Shown piece by piece: positions 1-5,132 of a stretch of DNA of 11,385 bases. Both the position numbers and the translations under genes were made by a program. The first letter of the stretch is position 1. Every line of letters starts with the position of its first letter. Source of the stretch: an uncultured Lachnospiraceae bacterium (lineage in GTDB: Bacteria; Bacillota; Clostridia; Lachnospirales; Lachnospiraceae); the NCBI GenBank assembly GCA_947174615.1, contig CAMWJQ010000080.1:1-11385 (forward strand), in the 5' to 3' direction. A model generated the notes under the pieces. It was not told the DNA's origin. It ran no database searches and saw only the letters and a program-made list of their open reading frames with translations.

Positions 1-56
1 ACGGCATACGAGATCTAGTACGGTCTCGTGGGCTCGGAGATGTGTATCAGAGACCG
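1..56 (+). other. Illumina Nextera P7-side adapter (not genomic)
   Basis: Bases 1-14 are the 3' part of the P7 primer (ACGGCATACGAGAT). Bases 15-22 (CTAGTACG) sit where the i7 index belongs and match, from memory, Nextera index N702. Bases 23-37 (GTCTCGTGGGCTCGG) are the Read-2 arm. Bases 38-56 match the 19-base Tn5 mosaic end at 17 of 19 positions, with A to C changes at 48 and 55. The order and lengths of the four parts are exactly those of the adapter, so this is untrimmed library sequence. Genomic sequence can begin no earlier than 57. Confidence 0.97.
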
Positions 57-67
57 TTACAACTACA

Positions 68-96
68 TTGATAAATAACTAAAAAAGTAGTAAAAT
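68..96 (+). promoter_or_regulatory. Sigma-A-type promoter for the 135-581 gene
   Basis: TTGATA at 68-73 and TAAAAT at 91-96 are separated by 17 bases, close to the TTGACA-17-TATAAT consensus. Transcription would start near 103, about 30 bases before the ATG at 135. It lies only 11 bases inside the adapter junction, so any upstream operator is missing from the window. Confidence 0.6.
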
Positions 97-134
97 ATGT
101 ATTAGCAGCTCATCGAATGAAAGGGGAATACATA

Positions 135-581
135 ATGAAAAGAAAAAATATTATTATTTTTGTGTTGGCTTTTATATTGATAGTATTACCAAACGCTTCG
201 GTATACGCAGCAGAACCAGATAGTGTAACAGGTTCTAGAACCGTAACTTCGAAACTGATTTTTAGTGTTCATTACGTAGAAGTTTCTGCTCATAATCCGT
301 ATATTAGTAAAACTTTTATCCCTACTGCAAAACAATTAAGTGTAATTTTTACATCATATGATGGAACTGTTCATCCTACCAGCGGCAATACATTTTATAT
401 AGAAAAGATGAATTCAAATGGTAGCTGGACAATTGTAGGGAGACATTATGTTCAAGGTGCATCGTCTTTAAGCACATCTGAGTTTGTAGAGCCTTACCAA
501 ATATATAGAGTTCGAGTTGCAACAACGAATTCAACAACAAATAGAATAACAATGGAAGTATCAGAAATTATAGTTGATTAA
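135..581 (+). CDS. Small secreted protein of unknown function
   Basis: The product is 148 aa. I prefer the ATG at 135 over the in-frame ATG at 117, because AAAGGGGA at 120-127 is a strong ribosome binding site 7 bases before 135. Residues 1-25 form a clear signal peptide: basic start MKRKN, hydrophobic core, and a VYA or YAA cleavage site before AEPD. The mature part of about 120 aa has no cysteine and no membrane segment. It is rich in Ser, Thr and alternating hydrophobic residues, which suggests a beta-rich extracellular domain. I do not recognise the family. The gene is visibly more AT-rich than the flagellar genes and has its own promoter and terminator, so it is a single-gene unit, possibly acquired. 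It is not evidently part of the flagellar system. Confidence 0.75.
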   Translation: MKRKNIIIFVLAFILIVLPNASVYAAEPDSVTGSRTVTSKLIFSVHYVEVSAHNPYISKTFIPTAKQLSVIFTSYDGTVHPTSGNTFYIEKMNSNGSWTIVGRHYVQGASSLSTSEFVEPYQIYRVRVATTNSTTNRITMEVSEIIVD

Positions 582-660
582 TTAGATTTTTATGAGCTGC
601 TTAAGATAGGCGAGTGGCATAAAAGTGAATAGGGTTAAAAATTTTCGCCATTCTTTTTTA

Positions 661-692
661 AAAATCAGGCAGGTTAGTCTGCCTGGTTTTTA
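661..692 (+). terminator. Intrinsic terminator after the secreted-protein gene
   Basis: CAGGCAG (666-672) pairs with CTGCCTG (679-685) around the loop GTTAGT. The stem extends through a T-G wobble and an A/T tract (661-665 with 686-690) to 12 pairs. The T run after the stem acts as the U tract on the + strand, and the A run before it could serve the other strand. It lies 80 bases past the stop at 581 and ends that transcript. Confidence 0.8.
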
Positions 693-741
693 TGTGTATT
701 TTTTTCTTGTTGTTCGAATTATAGGGAAGGAGAAACCAAAG

Positions 742-838
742 ATGTTGTTAAATATAGGGAATTTAAATAGCGGAAATAGTAATTGATTCGAGAGGTACAG
801 TTAAAGAAGCTGAGGAAGTAGAAAGAATAGTACATTAA
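742..838 (+). pseudogene. Possible decayed short gene or mini-ORF
   Basis: GGAAGGAGAA at 725-734 is a strong ribosome binding site 7 bases before the ATG at 742. That ATG opens a 14-codon frame (MLLNIGNLNSGNSN) ending at TGA 784-786. A second frame, shifted and lacking a start codon, runs 767-838 and ends in TAA. It reads like natural protein, including VIDSRGTVKEAEEVERIV. A single indel near 766 would join the two into a protein of about 32 residues. This could be a remnant of a broken gene, a real 14-aa peptide, or chance. I do not recognise either part. The rest of 693-854 holds nothing else I can support. Confidence 0.25.
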
Positions 839-854
839 TTTTACGCTGTTCGTC

Positions 855-883
855 TTTTCATAGTCCCCGTTTTATGATATACT
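855..883 (+). promoter_or_regulatory. Extended -10 promoter for the 925-1254 gene
   Basis: TATACT at 878-883 is preceded by TG at 875-876 with one base between, giving a complete extended -10 (TGnTATACT). TTTTCA at 855-860 is a weak -35 at 17-base spacing. Transcription would begin near 890, about 35 bases before the ATG at 925. Confidence 0.55.
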
Positions 884-924
884 ATCAATATGGATTGCAT
901 AAGTGAAAGAAAGAGGAAAAGCAT

Positions 925-1254
925 ATGGATGAAAATATGAAATTAATTATGACGGAGTTTGCGAAACTGAACGAACGAATGACGAGTATCGAGACAGCCA
1001 TATCAAAACTAGATAAGCGAATGACGAAAACCGAAGAAGAATTGGCGCAAGTCAACTCAAGGTTTGGCATGTTCGAGCTAAATGCAGATAAAGCACAGGA
1101 TAACTATGAGAAGCTGGAAGCATGTCTGCTGACAGTTGCCAGCGATGTGAAGAACGGACTCTACAAAAGCAAGCACCAGTTCCGATTGATTGAAGAACAA
1201 GGCAATGCAATTATTAAAGTGTTAGGATATAAAGGGCTAGTGCCATTAGAATAG
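925..1254 (+). CDS. Small coiled-coil protein of unknown function
   Basis: The product is 109 aa. AAGAGGA at 911-917 lies 7 bases before the ATG. Residues 1 to about 65 show a heptad pattern of I/L/M/F with many charged residues (KLNERMTSIETAISKLDKRM), so a long coiled coil is likely. The remainder is mixed helix ending in a hydrophobic segment with YKGLVPLE. There is no signal peptide or membrane segment, so it is probably cytoplasmic and oligomeric. Promoter and terminator bracket it, making it a single-gene unit upstream of the flagellar cluster. Its context suggests no definite role; small cytoplasmic coiled-coil proteins of this sort are common and poorly characterised in Clostridia. Confidence 0.75.
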   Translation: MDENMKLIMTEFAKLNERMTSIETAISKLDKRMTKTEEELAQVNSRFGMFELNADKAQDNYEKLEACLLTVASDVKNGLYKSKHQFRLIEEQGNAIIKVLGYKGLVPLE

Positions 1255-1280
1255 GAATAGCGGAAAGATTTAATGCAGAC

Positions 1281-1308
1281 GATAGGGCGGCATGACCGCC
1301 CTATGCTT
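1281..1308 (+). terminator. Terminator hairpin after the coiled-coil gene
   Basis: ATAGGGCGG (1281-1289) pairs perfectly with CCGCCCTAT (1295-1303) around the loop CATGA, followed by GCTTTT. The stem is GC-rich and 27 bases past the stop at 1254. The T run is short, so read-through into the glycosyltransferase is possible. The hairpin also argues against translation of the next gene from the ATG at 1273, which lies upstream of it. Confidence 0.65.
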
Positions 1309-1335
1309 TTGGCTATAGGACATAGAAAGGATTAT

Positions 1336-2445
1336 ATGATTATGGCAGGGATACCAGTCAGTGTGTGTATGATTGCAAAGAACGAAGAGCAGTACATAGA
1401 GCAGTGCCTCAGAAAGCTTTTGCGGTATAATATGGAAGTGATCGTTGTGGATACCGGATCGACAGACCGCACGAAGGAGATTGCGGCGCGTTATACAGAC
1501 AAGCTGTTTGACTTCGCGTGGTGTGATGATTTCAGCGCAGCCAGAAATTATGCAGTGTCTAAAGCTTCAAATAACTGGATACTGATATTGGATTGTGATG
1601 AGTATGTGCAGGAGATTGATGTGGCAAAGCTGCGCACCTGCATGCAGAAATATCCTAAAAATGTCGGTGTGATGGAGATTGGAAATGTTCATACTGTGGT
1701 GGAGGGCGGAGTTCAGAAGGAACAAATCCAGATTGATGAGGTGCCGCGGTTTTACAATCGAAATTATTATGAATACCACTTTCGGATACATGAGCAGATT
1801 ACACCTAAAAAATGGGATAATTATGATGAAATTATGCTGGAAACCTTTCATTTGCCCATAACAGTCAAACATTATGGGTATGATGTTCCAAGAGAGGAAA
1901 TGTTAAAAAAACAGGAACGAAATCTAAAACTTTTATTAAATTCTCTGGGTGAAACACAAGGAATGGATGATTATGTCTACTTCCAAATAGGACAGTCTTA
2001 CTATATTCTGGGCGCATATGAGAAAGCGATTGAGGCCTATGATATGAGTCTGGAGCTGAACCGTAATCCAGACAAAAGATTTCTCAGCATCTGTCTGGAA
2101 TCTTACGCCGAATGCCTGATCAAAGCCGGAAATGCCGAAGATGCATACAGGCTGCTGGACATCAACAGAGCATATCTGAAGACGACCAGACAGCGGTATT
2201 TGTTTGGCAAGGCGGCGCACATGTGCAGAGATTATGAGACGGCGATCGGGCTTCTGACAGAAATAACCGATGCGGCGGATTTTGAGCTGCTCGGCGATGA
2301 TGTTTTTGATGCATATACCAGAATTTTTGCGATTTACAGTGAGACGGGACAGACAGACCAATTTGAGCTGTACAAGAATAAGCTGGCAGAGTTTGGCATG
2401 CAGCATGGGAAACAGATTACCTTTACCGGAAAGGGGGCGCAGTGA
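1336..2445 (+). CDS. Family 2 glycosyltransferase with TPR repeats (SunS-like)
   Basis: The product is 369 aa. The frame is open from 1273, but AAAGGA at 1326-1331 and the hairpin at 1281-1303 favour the ATG at 1336 (or 1342). It has a GT-A fold start: VSVCMIAKNEE near residue 8, VVDTGSTDRT at about 37-46, and the metal/UDP-sugar motif DCDE at 86-89. YHFRIHEQI at about 147-155 is typical of SunS-like enzymes. The C-terminal half is helical, with a TPR-like repeat at about 211-244 (YFQIGQSYYILGAYEKAIEA). Such enzymes transfer a sugar from a nucleotide donor; TPR regions often hold the protein acceptor. The stop at 2443-2445 is one base before flbD, so the two are co-transcribed. This position suggests flagellin or another surface protein as acceptor, but the acceptor is not shown by the sequence. 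Confidence 0.85.
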   Translation: MIMAGIPVSVCMIAKNEEQYIEQCLRKLLRYNMEVIVVDTGSTDRTKEIAARYTDKLFDFAWCDDFSAARNYAVSKASNNWILILDCDEYVQEIDVAKLRTCMQKYPKNVGVMEIGNVHTVVEGGVQKEQIQIDEVPRFYNRNYYEYHFRIHEQITPKKWDNYDEIMLETFHLPITVKHYGYDVPREEMLKKQERNLKLLLNSLGETQGMDDYVYFQIGQSYYILGAYEKAIEAYDMSLELNRNPDKRFLSICLESYAECLIKAGNAEDAYRLLDINRAYLKTTRQRYLFGKAAHMCRDYETAIGLLTEITDAADFELLGDDVFDAYTRIFAIYSETGQTDQFELYKNKLAEFGMQHGKQITFTGKGAQ

Positions 2446-2446
2446 T

Positions 2447-2671
2447 ATGATCGAATTGACGAAAATCAACGGTGTAAAGATTCTTTTGAACTCCAACTTA
2501 ATTGAGACAGTAGAGGAGACTCCGGATACAGTTATTACGTTAACCGATGGAAAAAAAGTTATCGTCAAAGAGAGTAGACATGAAGTGAAAAATTTAGTAA
2601 AATTAACAAGGCAGGATTATTTTCGGGAAATTCTAAATGCAGAAACCTTGGTGAAAGCATCCGATACATGA
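2447..2671 (+). CDS. flbD: FlbD family flagellar protein
   Basis: The product is 74 aa, the usual size for the family. It begins MIELTKINGVKILLNSNLIE, with the LT-x-ING and LN-x-xLIE pattern of FlbD proteins found at the head of flagellar motor operons in Clostridia, Bacilli and spirochetes. GGAAAGGGGG at 2428-2437 lies 9 bases before the ATG at 2447. An upstream ATG at 2270 in the same frame is buried in the glycosyltransferase gene and has no ribosome site. The start is one base past the preceding stop, so translation is probably coupled. The molecular role is poorly defined; this small protein is not the Caulobacter regulator of the same name. The charged tail after residue 45 is less typical. 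Confidence 0.85.
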   Translation: MIELTKINGVKILLNSNLIETVEETPDTVITLTDGKKVIVKESRHEVKNLVKLTRQDYFREILNAETLVKASDT

Positions 2672-2699
2672 AAAGCCAGGGAGTCGTAAATTGATAGAA

Positions 2700-2719
2700 T
2701 TTCAGAAATTTTTCAGAAA
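2700..2719. repeat. Tandem palindromic boxes upstream of the motA promoter
   Basis: TTTCAGAAA occurs at 2700-2708 and again at 2711-2719, a period of 11 bases. Each copy is itself an odd palindrome (TTTC-A-GAAA). The second box ends 4 bases before the -35 at 2724. Two dyad boxes on the same helix face next to a -35 are a plausible regulator site, or an A/T-rich UP element. No regulator is identified. Confidence 0.4.
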
Positions 2720-2723
2720 ATTG

Positions 2724-2752
2724 TTGCAATTTATGTAACCTTACAGTATTAT
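2724..2752 (+). promoter_or_regulatory. Sigma-A-type promoter for motA and downstream genes
   Basis: TTGCAA at 2724-2729 and TATTAT at 2747-2752 are separated by exactly 17 bases. Transcription would start near 2759, giving a leader of about 75 bases before the GTG of motA. I see no match to the flagellar sigma-28 consensus (TAAA-15-GCCGATAA). The intrinsic control therefore appears to be the main sigma factor plus the neighbouring repeats. Confidence 0.6.
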
Positions 2753-2790
2753 ATACATATGGAGAAAACGATACACAGATATAATACTGT
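2743..2790. repeat. 12-bp inverted repeat covering the -10 of the motA promoter
   Basis: ACAGTATTATAT (2743-2754) is the exact reverse complement of ATATAATACTGT (2779-2790), with 24 bases between. The left arm contains the -10 TATTAT. The right arm contains a perfect TATAAT at 2780-2785, but with no -35 at the right distance. It could be an operator whose halves flank the transcription start, or a weak hairpin in the leader RNA. It is not a terminator, as no T run follows. Confidence 0.5.
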
Positions 2791-2832
2791 GACTGTTTAA
2801 AACTCAAACTTATGAAAAAGGGGTGTGTAAAA

Positions 2833-3630
2833 GTGGATATAGCGTCTTTGGTGGGAATGCTTGTGTGCTTTGGTCTGGTTGTATTCGGTATGATACAGTC
2901 TGCAGGTGGTGCCAGCGGTATCGGTTACTTTCTTGATCCGGCATCAGCGCTCATTACTTTTGGTGGTTCGATCTTCGCGACGATGATGTCAGTGAGTATG
3001 GCGAACTTTGTGGGTGGTCTTAAGAGTATCACACTGATTTTCAAGCAGGTCAGTGTCAATGTTCCGGAGATGATCACAAAAATTATCGAGCTGTCGAATG
3101 TTGCGAGAAAAGAAGGACTTCTCTCATTGGAAGAAGCTGCTGGAAATCTTGAAGATGATTTCATGAAGAAGGGTATCATGCTGATTGTCGATGGTACAGA
3201 CCCGGAGCTGGTCAGAGGAATCCTTGAGACGGAGATGAACAGCATTGACAGCAGACACAAACTGAGATCCGGATTTTGGGATACAATGGGTGCCATGGGT
3301 CCTGCATGGGGTATGATCGGTACTTTGGTTGGTCTGGTGTGTATGTTGAACAACATGTCTGACCCAACATCAATCGGTCCTAAGATGGGTGTTGCGCTGA
3401 TCACAACATTCTATGGTTCCATGCTTGCCAACTGGGTGTGTACACCTACATCGAACAAGCTTCAGGCAAATAATACCGTGGAGATGCAGGCAAAAGAGAT
3501 TATGATAGAGGGGCTTCTGTCCATTCAGGCAGGTGAGAACCCTCGTGTTATCGAAGAAAAATTGAAGTCATTCTTGTCACCTAATGAAAGACCTTCACAG
3601 GATGAAGGCGGCGGTGGAGGTGAAGCTTAA
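2833..3630 (+). CDS. motA: Flagellar stator protein MotA
   Basis: The product is 265 aa. I choose the GTG at 2833 over the ATG at 2812, because AAAAAGGGG at 2815-2823 lies 9 bases before it, inside the longer reading. The resulting start MDIASLVG is the usual MotA start. Four membrane segments are visible: about 4-22, 34-52, 153-175 and 186-203. ARKEGLLSLE in the cytoplasmic loop, PAWGMIGTLVGLV (with the conserved proline) and ALITTFYGSMLANWVCTP are MotA signatures. Charged residues in the loop, including RGILETE, are those that contact the rotor protein FliG. MotA surrounds a MotB dimer and converts ion flow into torque. The C terminus is an unusual Gly/Glu tail. The stop overlaps the motB start (TAATG). 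Confidence 0.95.
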   Translation: MDIASLVGMLVCFGLVVFGMIQSAGGASGIGYFLDPASALITFGGSIFATMMSVSMANFVGGLKSITLIFKQVSVNVPEMITKIIELSNVARKEGLLSLEEAAGNLEDDFMKKGIMLIVDGTDPELVRGILETEMNSIDSRHKLRSGFWDTMGAMGPAWGMIGTLVGLVCMLNNMSDPTSIGPKMGVALITTFYGSMLANWVCTPTSNKLQANNTVEMQAKEIMIEGLLSIQAGENPRVIEEKLKSFLSPNERPSQDEGGGGGEA

Positions 3631-4157
3631 TGGCGAAGAAAAAGGAAGAATTTAAGCTCCCACCCGGAACCCCGGCGCCATGGATGAGCACATTCTCGGA
3701 TATGATGACGCTGTTGATGTGCTTCTTCGTATTGCTGTTTTCGATGTCAGAGGTTGATGCGGCAAAGTTCGAGGAGGTTGCAAAGTCTTTTCAGTCAACT
3801 ATCAGTATCTTTAAGGCTGGTTCCAAGGCGGTTGGAGACGGTATCTTGGTGAGCAACGGCGTGAGCCAGCTTAATATGCTCGACGAATACGTCAATTCAA
3901 GCGGCAAGACGGCGGAAGCCGACACGAATGAGCCTGATCCGACCAAACCAGGCGGCGCTGCGGAGGATAAGCTGCAGGAGGCGGCTGCTCAGCTTGATAT
4001 GACGCAGGAGGAGCTTGAGTCTCTGCGCGCAGCAATTGCAGAGCTGGAAGAAGAAAAGATGAAGCTTTCGGAGGAGCTTGCCGAGAAGATAGAGGAAGCA
4101 ATCAGCGAGAGCATGATGGCTGATAAAGTAGAAGTAGATTTTAATGGGATTTTGTAA
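3630..4157 (+). CDS. motB: Flagellar stator protein MotB, N-terminal part (frameshifted)
   Basis: These 175 aa are the first half of MotB. The ATG overlaps the motA stop by one base, the normal coupling for this pair. PAPWMSTFSDMMTLLMCFFVLLFSMS is the single membrane helix, with the ion-binding Asp at residue 24. After it comes a Pro/Gly-containing linker, then a Glu-rich coiled coil at about 120-160. The frame then reads VDFNGIL and stops at TAA 4155-4157. The next frame carries on with VTLTLNGAFLFDSG, the expected continuation. One extra T in the run at 4150-4153 would give GIFVTLTLNGAF and restore a full MotB of about 299 aa. This is a true one-base deletion or an assembly error. As written, the product lacks its peptidoglycan anchor. 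Confidence 0.9.
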   Translation: MAKKKEEFKLPPGTPAPWMSTFSDMMTLLMCFFVLLFSMSEVDAAKFEEVAKSFQSTISIFKAGSKAVGDGILVSNGVSQLNMLDEYVNSSGKTAEADTNEPDPTKPGGAAEDKLQEAAAQLDMTQEELESLRAAIAELEEEKMKLSEELAEKIEEAISESMMADKVEVDFNGIL

Positions 4158-4180
4158 CGCTTACATTAAACGGCGCGTTT

Positions 4181-4528
4181 TTGTTTGATTCAGGCAGAGC
4201 CGAGATCAAGCAGGACGCAATACCAGTGCTGAATAAGATTGGCGTGCTTCTCACAAAGTATGCGGACTCAGAGATTGAGATTGAGGGACATACGGACTCC
4301 GTTCCTTTGAATGGAGGCAGGTATGAGAACAATGATGTGCTCAGCAGTTACAGGGCATTGGCAGTGTTCAATTACTTAAAAGAAAATGCGTCACTTGACC
4401 CAGGTATGGTAAAGCATTCCGGCAGGGGCGAGTATATGCCGATTGCCGACAATACTTCGCCCGAGGGAAGAGCGAAGAACAGACGGGTTGAGATCAAAAT
4501 ATATAACGCATTAAGCGCTCATAAATGA
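4181..4528 (+). CDS. motB: MotB C-terminal OmpA-like domain (frameshifted part)
   Basis: This is the second half of MotB. Homology to MotB begins in this frame at about 4151 (FVTLTLNGAFLFDSGRAEI). The TTG at 4181 is only the first possible start and has no ribosome binding site, so independent translation is unlikely. The domain is complete: FDSGRAEIK, IEIEGHTDSVPL and RALAVFNYL, then NRRVEIKI near the end. These are the peptidoglycan-binding OmpA/MotB motifs, including the TD and R residues that hold diaminopimelate. It anchors the stator to the cell wall. The stop at 4526-4528 is 14 bases before fliL. No further lesion is visible, which argues for a recent mutation or a sequence error. Confidence 0.9.
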   Translation: MFDSGRAEIKQDAIPVLNKIGVLLTKYADSEIEIEGHTDSVPLNGGRYENNDVLSSYRALAVFNYLKENASLDPGMVKHSGRGEYMPIADNTSPEGRAKNRRVEIKIYNALSAHK

Positions 4529-4542
4529 AAGGGGAAAACAAA

Positions 4543-5055
4543 ATGAGACGGAATCTATTATCAATTATTATTCTGGCACTGCTTGTTGTCAACATTGTAT
4601 TGTCAGCAATCATGATGGTAAGTGTATCAAGCGCGTCCAAAAAGACAGCTGCACTGGTCGCTGATATTGCGTCGCTTGTCGGAATCGAAATCAATGGACT
4701 GCCGGAAGCCAGTGCTGCGCAGACCGTATCAATGGCTGATACAGCGGTTCACAATGTATCAGGCGAGCTGACGATACCTTTGAAGAAGGGGGAGGATGAC
4801 AGCGATCATTATGCTGTAGGCAGTGTGTCATTATCACTGGATATGAAGCATGCTGATTATAAGAAGTATTCCGAGACGATGGCGGATATGGACGGTATTA
4901 TCAAGGATATTGTCTTTGCGGTAATGGGCAATTATACTGTGGATGAGGCAAGAAGCGATTCTGAGACGATCAAGGCAGAGATGCTTGCAAAGATTCAGGA
5001 ACGTTTCGGTTCTACATTTATTTACAGTGTTTCATATAATTTCTTGTATAATTAA
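4543..5055 (+). CDS. fliL: Flagellar basal body protein FliL
   Basis: The product is 170 aa, normal for FliL. I choose the ATG at 4543 because GAAAGGGG at 4527-4534 lies 8 bases before it. An in-frame ATG at 4525 overlaps the motB stop and lies upstream of that ribosome site. The N terminus is MRRNLL followed by a membrane helix at about 5-28. The outer region has the FliL pattern: a strand-rich middle (HYAVGSVSLSLDMKH) and a C-terminal helix-strand with a run ending in FIYSVSYNFLYN. FliL forms a ring around MotA/MotB and affects stator activity. Its position right after motB fits. The sequence is divergent and the identification rests on topology and order as much as motifs. Confidence 0.85.
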   Translation: MRRNLLSIIILALLVVNIVLSAIMMVSVSSASKKTAALVADIASLVGIEINGLPEASAAQTVSMADTAVHNVSGELTIPLKKGEDDSDHYAVGSVSLSLDMKHADYKKYSETMADMDGIIKDIVFAVMGNYTVDEARSDSETIKAEMLAKIQERFGSTFIYSVSYNFLYN

Positions 5056-5066
5056 ATAGCAAAATC

Positions 5067-5110
5067 TGTAACCAGGGGGAGTGAAAATGGTTACAAGCAA
5101 GATGATTTAA
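5067..5110 (+). promoter_or_regulatory. Hairpin and 7-codon leader ORF before fliM
   Basis: TGTAACC (5067-5073) pairs with GGTTACA (5089-5095). The 15-base loop holds a strong ribosome site, AGGGGG (5074-5079). That site is 7 bases before the ATG at 5087, which opens MVTSKMI and stops at 5108-5110. The right arm of the stem is the start of this mini-ORF. fliM has its own AGGGGGTG site at 5116-5123. The arrangement could couple or gate translation of fliM after fliL, or be chance. There is no T run, so it is not a terminator. Confidence 0.35.
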
Positions 5111-5132
5111 TATGTAGGGGGTGATTAACTAC

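Noticed and set aside
1273..1335. Longer N terminus of the glycosyltransferase from the ATG at 1273
   Set aside because: It reads across a perfect 9-bp terminator-like hairpin, has no ribosome site, and lacks homology-like sequence before VSVCMIAKNEE.
2270..2446. Extended flbD start at 2270
   Set aside because: The added 59 residues are an out-of-frame reading of the glycosyltransferase. The ribosome site and family start both point to 2447.
2754..2779. Invertible promoter switch bounded by the 12-bp inverted repeat
   Set aside because: Only 24 bases lie between the arms, too short for known invertible promoters, and no recombinase gene is present in the window.
4141..4190. Programmed ribosomal frameshift in motB
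   Set aside because: The T run is short (four T), there is no slippery heptamer with a downstream pseudoknot or stimulatory site that I can see, and MotB is not known to use one. Deletion or sequence error is simpler.
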